64,000 nt of DNA from positions 1-64,000 of the forward strand of contig CAIKOJ010000051.1 in the NCBI GenBank assembly GCA_903829015.1, given 5' to 3'. Below the pieces are notes generated by a model. The model made no database searches. It was not told the origin of the DNA and saw nothing but the letters and a program-made list of their open reading frames with translations. Positions 1-10,656 of this stretch are shown piece by piece. Every line of letters starts with the position of its first letter. The first letter of the stretch is position 1. Source of the DNA: an uncultured Bacteroidota bacterium. GTDB lineage: Bacteria > Bacteroidota > Bacteroidia > Chitinophagales > Chitinophagaceae. The position numbers were made by a program, and so were the translations under genes.

Positions 1-2
1 AA

Positions 3-44
3 GTAGGTATTCCTCACTACGCAATGGAAAAGGCAATCATCTAA
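3..44 (+). CDS. C-terminal end of a CDS truncated by the window edge (..VGIPHYAMEKAII*)
   Basis: Open frame from base 3 to TAA at 42-44; too short to identify. Confidence 0.3.
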   Translation, partial: VGIPHYAMEKAII

Positions 45-329
45 CACAATAAAATATTTGTGATCAATCTTGCCCCTACGAATATTTATTTATTTTATAA
101 CAATTGGTTGAGTAGGCTAAACAGGATTAAAATTTCCCTAACATAAGGAGAAATATTTTTTTAGTTATTAATTATTTCTTTTACTCGAAATTTATTTTTA
201 CCTTAGTGGCTAAATAATTTTGTTTTCAGGCAAAACTCTCATATTTTGCATAACCATTTTTTTGAAAAACAAAAAAATAGTTGTGAACATTGTTAGTAAC
301 TATGTGAATTCTAGAATTTTTTTTAACTT

Positions 330-3300
330 TTGTACCACCAAAAAATTAACAGTATGAAACGATTTTACCTTTTAAAATTAGTGCTCCCAATTGCAATTAT
401 TTTGGGTCTGCAACTAAGTGCGTTCGCGCAACCTATCACGTTTAGTTATACAGGCTCTGTGCAAACATACACTGTGCCTGCAGGCGTAACGTCACTGAAC
501 ATAGACCTGGCAGGTGCTCAGGGAGGCAATTTCACCAGCCCCGCTAAGATTGGGGGTAAGGGTGGTAGGGTTACTGGCTTTCTGGCAGTAACTCCTGGTC
601 AGGTGTTGTATATCTATATTGGTCAGCAGCCAGGAGCAAGTTCTTGCGGTTCAGGCGGTGCAGCTGGTTTAAGTAGTGGTGGCGGAGAAAACGGCGGCAC
701 CGGCTCAAGCAGCGCAGGCCAGTGTGGCGGTGCCGGTGCGGGTGGAGGTACGGATATTCGTACAATTGCCGGTGATCTTAACAGCCGCAAGATGGTTGGC
801 GGCGGCGGCGGCGGCAGCGGTTATGCTTGTGGTGAAGATGGTGGCGATGCAGGTGGTCTTACCGGTGTAAACGGTAACTACTGTGGCGGTGCCAGTACCC
901 AGTGTGGTAGTGGTGGTACTCAAACCGCAGGTGGTGCTGCTGGCAGTCCAGGTGCAGTTGCTGGTAGTCTGGGTGCCGGAGGAAATGCGTCAAACAGCTT
1001 CTGGGGCGGCGGCGGCGGCGGCGGCTATTATGGCGGCGGTGGTTCATATGGCGGAAGTGGTGCAGGTGGTTCATCGTATGCTGGTGGTGCCGGTGTTTCG
1101 GGTGCAGTTTTGACGGGTGGCTATAATACAGGTAATGGATATGTTATCATATGCCCTGTTCCGGTTGGTGGTGCTATTTCTGGCACTGCAGCATTATGTC
1201 CAGGAGGTACTTCTACACTTACACAGGCAGGTCCTGCTGGTGGTGTTTGGAGCAGCAGTGCTCCACTTATTGCTTCAATAGGTTCTTCTTCTGGTGTTGT
1301 AAACGCAATTGCTGCCGGTTTGGCATCAATTACTTATAATGCTTCTACTGCATGTGGTACTGCAGTTTCTACTTATACTATTACAGTTAATCCAAACCCT
1401 GCAACTATCGGTGGTACACTGACAGTTTGTGAGGGTGGTGCAACAACTACATTAACAGATGCTGCAGCAGGTGGTACATGGACAAGTGCTAATCCATCTA
1501 TTGCAACGATCGGAGCTAGTTCAGGTGTTGCAACAGGTGTTGCATCTGGAGGCACGCCTGCTTCTGTAACAATTACTTATACGCTTCCAACTACTTGTTC
1601 TATTACAACTTCTTTATTGGTGAATCCTTTGCCTGTTCCATACACTGTAACTGGTGGAGGTAACTATTGTACTGGTGGTTCAGGTGTCGCAGTTGGTTTA
1701 AGTGGTTCAACAGTTGGTGTTAATTATCAATTATTCCTTGGTGGCACTCCGGTATCATCATTATCAGGTACTGGCAGCGCGCTCAATTTTGGTTTGATGA
1801 CAGCAACCGGTACATATACTATTGTAGGTACTAATGTTGCTACAGGCTGCTCTAAAAATATGACAGGCACTGCGGTTGTAGGATTTAATCCTAATCCTGC
1901 AATACCTGGTGGTGCAACTTCAGTTTGTGCTTTACAGACAGCAGTTTTAACAGACGCAACTCCAGGTGGTACCTGGACAAGTGGTAATACTACTTTGGCT
2001 ACTGTGGGTTTAGGTACAGGTATTGTTACCGGTATCACTGCAGGAACGCTGAACATGACTTATACAATCGGATCAACTGGTTGTAAATCTTTTGCACCAT
2101 TTACGGTGTTTGCAGCAGCAGGTGCAATTGGTGGTACACCAAGCGTATGTGTTGGTGGCAACACTACATTAACTAACACCGGTGGCGGTACATGGACAAG
2201 CAGTGCAACAGGTGTTGCAACTGTTGGTGCTGGCTCAGGTATTGTTTCGGGTGTTGCACCTGGTACAACAACAATTACGTATGCTTTACCTACAGGCTGT
2301 TCAAATAGCATTTCTGTAGTAGTAAATCCATTACCAATCGCTTACACTGTAACCGGTGGTGGTAGCTACTGCCAGGGTTCAGGCGGTGTACACGTAGGTA
2401 TTTCTTATTCGAATTCAGGTGTTCTTTATCAGTTATACAACGGATCAACTCCAATAGGAGTTGCACTTAATGGTTCAAATTCCGGTTTAGACTTTGGTGC
2501 ACAGACTGGTCCTGGTACTTATACTGTTACTGCATTTAACCCACTTACAGGCTGTACAAGCACTATGACGGGTTCTGTTGTAGTTTCAATTAATCCATTG
2601 CCATTACCTCATAACGTAACCGGCGGCGGAAATATTTGCTTCGGTGGTGCAGGTTTGCCAATCGGTTTGGACGGTTCAGATCTGGGTTCAAAATATCAGT
2701 TATATAATGGTGCTATACCAGTTGGCCCACTTGTAAACGGTACAGGCGCTGGTATCTCATTTGGTTCGTTTACTACACCAGGTACTTATACAGTTGTTGG
2801 TATTGTTATTGCAACTGGTTGTACTGATTTGATGGTCAACAACGCTGTGATCACTATCAACCCATTGCCTAGTGCTTATGGTTTGTCTGTAACAAACGGA
2901 GGTAGTTATTGCGCCGGTGGTTCTGGTCAGAATATTATGCTTTCTGGTTCAGATCCAGGCGTTGATTATCAATTATACTTAGGTGGTGTTCCGGTTTTAG
3001 GTGGATTACTGACAGGAACAGGAACCGCATTGAACTTTGGTTTGTTCACAGCTCCTGGTGCATATACTGCTAAGGCAACAGATCCTATGACAGGTTGTAC
3101 TAACAATATGCTGGGCTCAGTTAATATTGTAATTAATCCATTACCTGCAGCATACAATGTAACAGGTGGTGGTCAATATTGTGCTGGTGGCGCAGGATTG
3201 CATGTAGGACTTGTTTATTCTAGTATTGGAATCAGGTATTACCTGTGGTATGGCGGTGTCATTATAGATTCTGCTGATGGTTCGGGTACTAGCCTTGATT

Positions 3301-6125
3301 TTGGTGCACGTATGGCTCCAGGTTTCTACACAGTAACAGCAACTAACCTTGCTACTGGTTGTGTAAATAATATGACCGGAAGTGCAAACATTACTATCAA
3401 CACACCTCCGGTTGCATATGGTGTAACTGGCGGTGGTAACTATTGTACAGGCGGTGCAGGTGTTGCAATAGGAACAGATGCTTCTGATCTTGGTATTACA
3501 TATCAGCTATACCGCGGTATAACTGCAATTGGGTTGCCTGTTGCCGGAACCGGATCTCCTCTTAATTTTGGCAACTTTACCATTGCCGGAACTTACACAA
3601 TCGTTGCAAAAGATGTGCTTACTTCTTGTATGACAAATCTTATGGGCAGCGCAGTGGTTGGTGTTAATCCGTTACCAACTGTTTATGCAGTTACCGGCGG
3701 TGGAAACTATTGTATGGGTGGTATTGGTGTAAATGTAAACCTCAGTGGTTCAAGCGTCGGTACTAATTATGATCTGTATCTGGGTGGTTTCATCATTCCT
3801 GGAACAACTGTTGCTGGTACAGGTTCTGCAATTTCTTTCGGTTTGCAAACTTTACCTGGTGTTTATACTGTAGTAGCAACTGATGCTGTATTACCAACTG
3901 CTTGTACAAAAGTTATGGCAGGCAGCGCTACTGTAGTAGTTAATTCATTACCTATCGCGTACAACGTAACAGGTGGCGGAGAATATTGCTCTGGTGGAAC
4001 TGGTCGTGCAATTGGCCTTGATGGTTCAACTGCAGGCATCCGCTACCAGTTGACAAACGGTTCGCCTTCAGGAACTGCAATGTCAGGTTCAGGTGGTGTA
4101 CTTAACTTCGGTTTGAGAACAGCTTCAGGTAATTATACTGTTGTTGCTACTAATCCATTAACTGGCTGTAGCAACACAATGAATGGTAGTGCAGATATCT
4201 TTGTTAATCCATTGCCTAATGTTTACCCAATGTCGGCTGGCGGTTCATATTGCTCTTACGATCCGGGAATCGATGTTTATTTAGTGCCAACAGATATTGG
4301 TTTTGATTACCAGTTATACCGTGGTTTAACACCAGTTGGTGCTTTACAGTCTGGTACAGGCGACACTCTTCATTTTGGCCCTGATACTGCAGGTACTTAT
4401 GTAATTAAAGCAACAGATCAGTTAACTGGCTGTTCAAGGTATATGGGCGGAAGCACAACGGTAACAAAAATTCAGCCAATCGCATATAACGTAATCGGTG
4501 GTGGCAGCTATTGCGCCGGCGGTAATGGTGTAAACGTAGGAACTTCAGGTTCTGAAATTGGTTATGACTACACGTTGATGTTAGATGGTATTCCAACAGG
4601 TTCTACTTTGTCTGGTTCTGGCACTGCTATGAATTTCGGTTTGCAGACTGCTGCCGGAGTTTATACAGTTATAGCTACTAATACTTTGTACGGATGTGTT
4701 GGCTCAATGAACGGTAACGTTTCTGTTATCATTAATCCATTACCTCCTGTAAATACAGTTACCGGTGGTGGTATTTACTGTGCCGGTGGTTCAGGTGTTC
4801 ATGTTAACTTAAGTCTGGGTAATTCTGGCATCAACTACCGCTTGTTTAATGGTGTTTCTCCATTAGGCAGCAGTGTAAGCGGTGCAGGTTCTGCTCTCGA
4901 TTTTGGTTTAGTGACAACTGCTGGTACTTATATGGCAGTAGCAACAAACGCAACAACCGGTTGTTCTGATACAATGGCAGGTAGTGCAACAGTTACTATC
5001 AAAGCATTGCCTACAGCTTATCCTGCAAGTGTAACAGGTGAGCGCGTATTGTATCCTGGTTATTTCTGCGCAACAGATTCTGGTGTGCATGTTTACCTTC
5101 CTAATTCAAATACAGGCGTAAATTATCAGTTATGGAGAGGAACAACCATGATTGGTCGCGTAGTGGCTGGAACAGGATCTGTAGTTGACTTCGGTTTACA
5201 AAACGTTGCCGGCAGCTATAACATAACTGCTACTGATACAACTGCTGCACCTTTCTGTACCAACAATATGCTGGGTTCTGCAGTGGTGAGCATCGTACCA
5301 TTACCAACAATCCAGAACGTAACCGGTGGTGGTAAATTCTGCCCAGGAGGTGTTGGTGTACATATTGGTTTGGATGGTTCTGAGCCAGGTATCATTTACA
5401 ACCTTTGGAATGGCAGCACATTCTCGGGTAGCCTTGCTGCAACCGGTGGTGCGCTTGATTTTGGTGTGAAAGATATCGTTGGTACTTATACCGTAATTGG
5501 TACAAGTTCAATTATCTGGTGTGCTAACAACATGTTTGGAACTGCAGTTGTAGCGCACGATACCATCTATACTCCTAACGTAGTGCTTCGCGCATTCCCA
5601 GGTAACGATGTTGGTGTATGGCACATCGATTCAATGAGGGCTGAAGTTACCAATGGTGGTACTAATCCAACCTTCCAGTGGATAATAAATGGTCACCCAA
5701 TAGCTGGTGCAACAAACCAGTCATTTACCCATTATGAGTTCTTTAACAAGGATTCTGTTGCATGTATGGTTACTGCAAGCGGTAATTGCGGTGGAAATAC
5801 TACTACTAAGTCTATGATCATTACGCTGCACACTGAAGGCGTTACACCTGTAACTGCAGTTAACAGCCAGTTGATGTTGATACCTAACCCGAACAAGGGT
5901 ACGTTCAATGTGAAAGGAACATTAGGAACAACAATTGACGAAGATGTAACTCTTGAAGTTGTGAATATGCTTGGTCAGGTTATTTACAGCGGAAAGGCTT
6001 CAAGCAGAAACGGTTCAATAGATGAATCTGTTCGCCTGAACAATAATCCTGCTAACGGAATGTACATTCTGAACGTTCGTTCGAATACACAGAATTCAGT
6101 ATTCCATTTTGTGATCGAGCAATAA
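330..6125 (+). CDS. Giant secreted protein: signal peptide, glycine-rich domain, 4 Big2/Ig-like repeats, 13 tandem ~85-90 aa repeats, T9SS C-terminal sorting domain
   Basis: 1931-aa ORF; likely start at ATG 354 (MKRFYLLKLVLPIAIILG..SAFAQ). Repeats of form YNVTGGGxYCxGGxGVxVGLxGSxxGxxYQLYxG..GTGxxLxFGxxTxxGTYTVxATxxxTGC; C-terminal LMLIPNPNKGTFNVKG...GMYILNVRSN typical of a type A sorting domain. Confidence 0.9.
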   Translation: MYHQKINSMKRFYLLKLVLPIAIILGLQLSAFAQPITFSYTGSVQTYTVPAGVTSLNIDLAGAQGGNFTSPAKIGGKGGRVTGFLAVTPGQVLYIYIGQQPGASSCGSGGAAGLSSGGGENGGTGSSSAGQCGGAGAGGGTDIRTIAGDLNSRKMVGGGGGGSGYACGEDGGDAGGLTGVNGNYCGGASTQCGSGGTQTAGGAAGSPGAVAGSLGAGGNASNSFWGGGGGGGYYGGGGSYGGSGAGGSSYAGGAGVSGAVLTGGYNTGNGYVIICPVPVGGAISGTAALCPGGTSTLTQAGPAGGVWSSSAPLIASIGSSSGVVNAIAAGLASITYNASTACGTAVSTYTITVNPNPATIGGTLTVCEGGATTTLTDAAAGGTWTSANPSIATIGASSGVATGVASGGTPASVTITYTLPTTCSITTSLLVNPLPVPYTVTGGGNYCTGGSGVAVGLSGSTVGVNYQLFLGGTPVSSLSGTGSALNFGLMTATGTYTIVGTNVATGCSKNMTGTAVVGFNPNPAIPGGATSVCALQTAVLTDATPGGTWTSGNTTLATVGLGTGIVTGITAGTLNMTYTIGSTGCKSFAPFTVFAAAGAIGGTPSVCVGGNTTLTNTGGGTWTSSATGVATVGAGSGIVSGVAPGTTTITYALPTGCSNSISVVVNPLPIAYTVTGGGSYCQGSGGVHVGISYSNSGVLYQLYNGSTPIGVALNGSNSGLDFGAQTGPGTYTVTAFNPLTGCTSTMTGSVVVSINPLPLPHNVTGGGNICFGGAGLPIGLDGSDLGSKYQLYNGAIPVGPLVNGTGAGISFGSFTTPGTYTVVGIVIATGCTDLMVNNAVITINPLPSAYGLSVTNGGSYCAGGSGQNIMLSGSDPGVDYQLYLGGVPVLGGLLTGTGTALNFGLFTAPGAYTAKATDPMTGCTNNMLGSVNIVINPLPAAYNVTGGGQYCAGGAGLHVGLVYSSIGIRYYLWYGGVIIDSADGSGTSLDFGARMAPGFYTVTATNLATGCVNNMTGSANITINTPPVAYGVTGGGNYCTGGAGVAIGTDASDLGITYQLYRGITAIGLPVAGTGSPLNFGNFTIAGTYTIVAKDVLTSCMTNLMGSAVVGVNPLPTVYAVTGGGNYCMGGIGVNVNLSGSSVGTNYDLYLGGFIIPGTTVAGTGSAISFGLQTLPGVYTVVATDAVLPTACTKVMAGSATVVVNSLPIAYNVTGGGEYCSGGTGRAIGLDGSTAGIRYQLTNGSPSGTAMSGSGGVLNFGLRTASGNYTVVATNPLTGCSNTMNGSADIFVNPLPNVYPMSAGGSYCSYDPGIDVYLVPTDIGFDYQLYRGLTPVGALQSGTGDTLHFGPDTAGTYVIKATDQLTGCSRYMGGSTTVTKIQPIAYNVIGGGSYCAGGNGVNVGTSGSEIGYDYTLMLDGIPTGSTLSGSGTAMNFGLQTAAGVYTVIATNTLYGCVGSMNGNVSVIINPLPPVNTVTGGGIYCAGGSGVHVNLSLGNSGINYRLFNGVSPLGSSVSGAGSALDFGLVTTAGTYMAVATNATTGCSDTMAGSATVTIKALPTAYPASVTGERVLYPGYFCATDSGVHVYLPNSNTGVNYQLWRGTTMIGRVVAGTGSVVDFGLQNVAGSYNITATDTTAAPFCTNNMLGSAVVSIVPLPTIQNVTGGGKFCPGGVGVHIGLDGSEPGIIYNLWNGSTFSGSLAATGGALDFGVKDIVGTYTVIGTSSIIWCANNMFGTAVVAHDTIYTPNVVLRAFPGNDVGVWHIDSMRAEVTNGGTNPTFQWIINGHPIAGATNQSFTHYEFFNKDSVACMVTASGNCGGNTTTKSMIITLHTEGVTPVTAVNSQLMLIPNPNKGTFNVKGTLGTTIDEDVTLEVVNMLGQVIYSGKASSRNGSIDESVRLNNNPANGMYILNVRSNTQNSVFHFVIEQ

Positions 6126-6146
6126 GATCACAGAATAAACAACATA

Positions 6147-6183
6147 AAAGATGAAGCCCCTTTTTGAGGGGCTTCGTCTTTTA
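6147..6183. terminator. Rho-independent, probably bidirectional terminator
   Basis: GATGAAGCCCC-TTTTTGA-GGGGCTTCGTC flanked by A and T runs, between convergent genes. Confidence 0.8.
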
Positions 6184-6221
6184 TATAATGTCAGTTAAAA
6201 TTGCTATTGCGTCAGCTATTA

Positions 6222-9059
6222 TTAATGTGCTTCCAGCCAGTTGCTGCCCATACCGGTTTCTACGTCCGCAGGTACATCGAATGGCAGCTTCATTGCATTT
6301 TGCATACAGTTTTTCACCAGATCACGCACTTCATTTTCTTCACCCTTAGGCACGTCAAAAACAAGTTCGTCATGCACCTGCAGGATCATTTTGGTCTGTA
6401 GTTTCTGAGATTTCAATTCCTTGTGAACAGCAATCATCGCTAGTTTGATCATATCTGCGGCAGTACCTTGTATGGGCATGTTGATGGCGTTTCGCTCTGC
6501 ATATCCCCTTACCGTAAAGTTTGCTGAATAGATGTCTTTCAGCCAACGCTTACGGCCCATAATAGTTTGCACATAGCCATGCTCCTTCGCAAAATTGATG
6601 GAGTTGTCCATGTATTTTTTTATGGACGGATATTGGATGAAGTAGTTATCAATAATTGTTTTTGCCTCAGTGCGGCTTACCCCTATATTCTCGGCCAGGC
6701 CGAAAGCAGATTGTCCGTATATGATCCCGAAGTTGACAGCTTTAGCGGCGCGTCTCATATCCTTTGTAACTGCGCTTTCTTCTACACCATAAACTTTAGC
6801 CGCTGTTGCAGTATGAATATCTTTCCGGTCTTTGAAAGCCTGGATCATGGCCTCATCGCCGCTGATGGCAGCAACAATACGTAATTCTATCTGTGAGTAG
6901 TCGGCAGAAATGATATGGTGATTTGAGTCTCTGGAAATAAATGCTCTCCTTATTTCACGCCCACGCTCAGTTCTGATTGGAATGTTTTGCAGATTGGGGT
7001 TGTTGCTGCTGAGCCTGCCCGTTACTGCTACTGCCTGATTGTAGCTAGTGTGCAGTCGCCCTGTTTTAGGATTGATAAGATCAGGCAAAGAATCCACGTA
7101 AGTGCTTTTCAGCTTGGTCAGCTCGCGGTAGGCAAGTATATCCTCAACTATCTGATGTTTATGACGCAGCTTTTGCAATATATCCTCACCGGTTGCATAT
7201 TGTCCGGTTTTTGTTTTTTTCTGTCCGGCATCAATTTTCATGATGTCAAACAGCACTTCACCCAACTGTTTGGGTGAACCGATATTGAAATTAACTCCGG
7301 CATGCCTGAAAATATTTTCCTCAGACTGGCGAATGTCTTTCTCCAGTTCTTTTGAGTATTCTCGCAGGAAATTTACATCCAGCCCTACACCTTCATACTC
7401 CATATCAACCAGTACCGGTACCAAAGGATTCTCAACTGTTTGAAAAACAGTTTGCACATCGCGCTCTGCCAGTAAGGGATCAAAAGCATTTTTTAACTGT
7501 AGCGTTACGTCAGCATCTTCTGCAGCATATTCTTTCACCTCTTCAATAGGCGCATCTCTCATGGTCATTTGCCCCTTGCCCTTCTTGCCTATCAGCGTTT
7601 CAATTGATACCGGCTCATAGCTAAGGTATTTCATACTCAGCATGTCCATACTCCGCTTGCCATCGGGGTCAATCACATAGTTGGCAAGCATGGTGTCATA
7701 AATGTTTCCTGCAAGAGCAAAGCCATACCATTTCAGCATGATCATGTCATACTTAATATTCTGCCCCACCCATAGGATATCAGGATTTTCAAACAGCGGG
7801 CGAAACTGCTCCAGTATCTTTTTAACCTCGTCCTGTTGTGCAGATACTGATACAAAGTACCCGGTTCCTTTTTCATAACTGAAACTCATACCAACCAGTT
7901 CAGCCAGATTTGGATCTATATCTGTTGTCTCAGTATCAAACGAGATAGTCTTATGTCCGTTGAGTTTGTTAACCAGCTTAGCTATTTCTTCGTCGGTAGT
8001 GACCAACGTATAAGTGTGTGGTACCTGCGTAATGTTGGTCAGATTAGAAGGTAAATCCTCATTCTCCTCAATTGAAGTAGGGTCAGCAACGGGTGGTGCC
8101 ACCGGTGGAAGGGTTGCAATTGTTGCTCCTCTTTTCTGCTGCACCTCGTTACCAAAAAGGTCTGTGTTAACGGGCGCTGCGGGTCCGCTGCCTAAAACTC
8201 TTTTGCTCAGTGTTTTGAATTCCAGCTCATTGAAAATTTCCGTCAGTGCCTCTACATTCTTTTCCTTTACCCTGAAATCCTCATCGTGAAATGGTACCGG
8301 TACATTGGTGATGATGGTAGCCAGCTTTTTCGACATGATTGCCAGGTCTTTCCCTTTTCTGATCTTCTCGCCCATAGCACCTTTAATACTGTCGGCATTG
8401 GCAAGGATATTTTCCAGCGTATCGTACTCAGCCAGCAATTTGGCGGCGGTTTTTTCTCCTACCCCCGGTATGCCCGGTATGTTGTCCACCGCATCTCCCA
8501 TCAGCCCCAGCATATCTATTACCTGATCAACACGTTTGATACCCCACTTGGCGCACACCTCTTTCTCGCCCATTATTTCCAGATTGCTGAAACCGGATGC
8601 TGGCTTGTAGATGAATACTTTTTCGCGTACTACCTGACCGTAATCTTTATCCGGGGTAACCATATATACTGTGTACCCCAGGTCGGCAGCCTCAAGAGCT
8701 AAGGAGCCAATGATATCATCTGCTTCAAAACCATCCAGTTCCAGGCAGGGCAGATTGAAACCCCGAATGATCTTCTTAATATCAGGTACTGCGGCCGAAA
8801 GATCTTCAGGAGTTTCCTGTCGACCGGCTTTGTATTCGGGGAAATCGGTATGGCGTTCTGTTGGAGCCGAAGTGTCGAACACCACAGCAAGGTGAGTCGG
8901 CTTTTCTTTATTGAGCAGGTCAAGTAAGGTAGTCGTAAAACCGAACTGAGCATTGGTGTTTCTTCCCTTGCTGGTTACACGCGGATTGCGGATCAATGCA
9001 TAGTAAGCACGGAAAATCAGCGCAAATGCATCGAGCAGGAATAGTTTCTTTTCAGGCAT
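6222..9059 (-). CDS. polA: DNA polymerase I (5'-3' exonuclease, 3'-5' exonuclease, polymerase)
   Basis: 945 aa; MPEKKLFLLDAFALIFRAYYAL..., FDTETT exonuclease motif, SADYSQIELRIVA, QVHDELVFDVP. Confidence 0.97.
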   Translation of the reverse strand: MPEKKLFLLDAFALIFRAYYALIRNPRVTSKGRNTNAQFGFTTTLLDLLNKEKPTHLAVVFDTSAPTERHTDFPEYKAGRQETPEDLSAAVPDIKKIIRGFNLPCLELDGFEADDIIGSLALEAADLGYTVYMVTPDKDYGQVVREKVFIYKPASGFSNLEIMGEKEVCAKWGIKRVDQVIDMLGLMGDAVDNIPGIPGVGEKTAAKLLAEYDTLENILANADSIKGAMGEKIRKGKDLAIMSKKLATIITNVPVPFHDEDFRVKEKNVEALTEIFNELEFKTLSKRVLGSGPAAPVNTDLFGNEVQQKRGATIATLPPVAPPVADPTSIEENEDLPSNLTNITQVPHTYTLVTTDEEIAKLVNKLNGHKTISFDTETTDIDPNLAELVGMSFSYEKGTGYFVSVSAQQDEVKKILEQFRPLFENPDILWVGQNIKYDMIMLKWYGFALAGNIYDTMLANYVIDPDGKRSMDMLSMKYLSYEPVSIETLIGKKGKGQMTMRDAPIEEVKEYAAEDADVTLQLKNAFDPLLAERDVQTVFQTVENPLVPVLVDMEYEGVGLDVNFLREYSKELEKDIRQSEENIFRHAGVNFNIGSPKQLGEVLFDIMKIDAGQKKTKTGQYATGEDILQKLRHKHQIVEDILAYRELTKLKSTYVDSLPDLINPKTGRLHTSYNQAVAVTGRLSSNNPNLQNIPIRTERGREIRRAFISRDSNHHIISADYSQIELRIVAAISGDEAMIQAFKDRKDIHTATAAKVYGVEESAVTKDMRRAAKAVNFGIIYGQSAFGLAENIGVSRTEAKTIIDNYFIQYPSIKKYMDNSINFAKEHGYVQTIMGRKRWLKDIYSANFTVRGYAERNAINMPIQGTAADMIKLAMIAVHKELKSQKLQTKMILQVHDELVFDVPKGEENEVRDLVKNCMQNAMKLPFDVPADVETGMGSNWLEAH

Positions 9060-9124
9060 ATGCTAAAGTAAATAAAAGTAAAAAGATGGCACCGCTAATG
9101 GGCAGAATAAAAATTGCAAATAAT

Positions 9125-10126
9125 TTACCCCAGATCTATCTCAGTATTGTCACCAATATTCAGGCTTTGACTTAGGCCTCGAATAAAAGCATCGTTGCCT
9201 ATGATAGATGAGTTAAGAACTACCTGTTGCAACTCGGCATACGAGCCTATAATGGAGTCTTTAATAATGGATGATTCTATTTTGGTAAATTCCCCAATGG
9301 TTACGTTGGGTCCGATAATGCAGTTGCTAATAGTGCAGCCCTCCGCTATACTCACCGGATGGATAATTACTGTATTATCAAAAGATTGCACTAGCACTTT
9401 TTCGGGGTGCTCATCTTCCATCTGGCGCAGCAATGTTGCATTCGTGGATAGAAGTGTTTCCTTCTTTCCACAATCAAACCAGTTGGTAACCCTGAAACCA
9501 TGAAAAGGGATACCGTCCTCAACCATATGCTGTAGTGCATTGGTTAGGTGGTACTCACCGTTCTCGTCAGCAGTGTTGTTCAAGTGTTTGTCGAGTGATG
9601 CAAACATGGCCCCGGTTTCCTTGATGTAGTAAATACCTACCATGGCCATATTGCTTTTGGGTATCAGTGGTTTCTCCACCATCCGCATCACCATATCTTT
9701 CTCGTTGAGCTCGGCTACGCCAAAACTGCGAGGGTCATCAACCTTACGCACACCTATCTGCGATACTGAGCTGTTAAGAATTTCTTTCACATTGTAATCA
9801 CACACCGTATCACCCAGCACTATCATTACTTCGTCGTCTTTTACGGCATCACGTGTCAGCCAGATTGCGTGTCCGGTACCCCGCCTGTCGTTTTGGGTAA
9901 CAATAGTATGCTTCAGATTTGGGTATGCCTTATCAACATAGCGCTGAATTTTTTCACCCAGGTATCCTATCACGAAAATAAATTCATCTACCCCGGCTTC
10001 GAGCAACTGATCAATTATAACCCCGAGAATGGTTTTGCCGGCAATCGGTATTAAGGCCTTTGGTTGTGTGTACGTCAGTGGGCGGAGTTTGGTACCCGCT
10101 CCTGCAACCGGAATAATAGCTTTCAC
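9125..10126 (-). CDS. Sugar-phosphate nucleotidyltransferase with left-handed beta-helix C-terminus (RmlA-like)
   Basis: MKAIIPVAGAGTKLRPLTYTQPKALIPIAGKTI signature; hexapeptide-like C-terminal repeats. Confidence 0.88.
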   Translation of the reverse strand: MKAIIPVAGAGTKLRPLTYTQPKALIPIAGKTILGVIIDQLLEAGVDEFIFVIGYLGEKIQRYVDKAYPNLKHTIVTQNDRRGTGHAIWLTRDAVKDDEVMIVLGDTVCDYNVKEILNSSVSQIGVRKVDDPRSFGVAELNEKDMVMRMVEKPLIPKSNMAMVGIYYIKETGAMFASLDKHLNNTADENGEYHLTNALQHMVEDGIPFHGFRVTNWFDCGKKETLLSTNATLLRQMEDEHPEKVLVQSFDNTVIIHPVSIAEGCTISNCIIGPNVTIGEFTKIESSIIKDSIIGSYAELQQVVLNSSIIGNDAFIRGLSQSLNIGDNTEIDLG

Positions 10127-10180
10127 AGTTTCTAGTTGAGCAGTAAAAGTAGTAAAAATGTGGAGAATGAGGCAAAATGT

Positions 10181-10205
10181 AAAAAGCCCCGGTACGGGGC
10201 TTTTT
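10181..10205. terminator. Bidirectional Rho-independent terminator
   Basis: AAAAAGCCCCG-GTA-CGGGGCTTTTT perfect 11-bp stem. Confidence 0.85.
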
Positions 10206-10227
10206 AATATTTCAAACCAAAAGGAAA

Positions 10228-10638
10228 TTAATAGATGGTTGCACCAAATTCACCAAGTTTCGTGTGCAGAGGAGCGCGATTGGTTACCAGATTATTTTTA
10301 AGATCCCAGATCACAAAATAAATGGTCTGTTGGTTTTGCAATATCGTTTCGTGAGCGGTCTTATCAGCCGGGCTGGTTGCATGGTGAATGCTCTCTTTGC
10401 TGGTTTTTAATACGCTCAGCATCATAGTATGTATTTCTCCCCATGTTGTAGTTGCAGCAGTCATATTAGAAGCGGCAATGTATGCATCGAGTTGGTTCAC
10501 TTTGGCAGTAAACGTAGCAAGTGTAACGGTAGTTTGTGCTGCTGCCTTCTGTGTAAATGTAAATGTGCCGGTTGCTGTCAGTAAGAAAAAAGCAAATAAT
10601 AAACGTTTCATTGAATTATTTTTTATAAAGTTATACAA
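10228..10638 (-). CDS. Small secreted hypothetical protein
   Basis: 136 aa; likely start MKRLLFAFFLLTATGTFTF.. (signal peptide) at about 10611. Confidence 0.65.
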   Translation of the reverse strand: MYNFIKNNSMKRLLFAFFLLTATGTFTFTQKAAAQTTVTLATFTAKVNQLDAYIAASNMTAATTTWGEIHTMMLSVLKTSKESIHHATSPADKTAHETILQNQQTIYFVIWDLKNNLVTNRAPLHTKLGEFGATIY

Positions 10639-10656
10639 ATTTACAATAAAAATGCA

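Noticed and set aside
571-5090. Many 60-109-aa ORFs overlapping the giant repeat gene on both strands
   Set aside because: By-products of Gly/Thr-rich tandem repeats; the 1931-aa frame explains the region.
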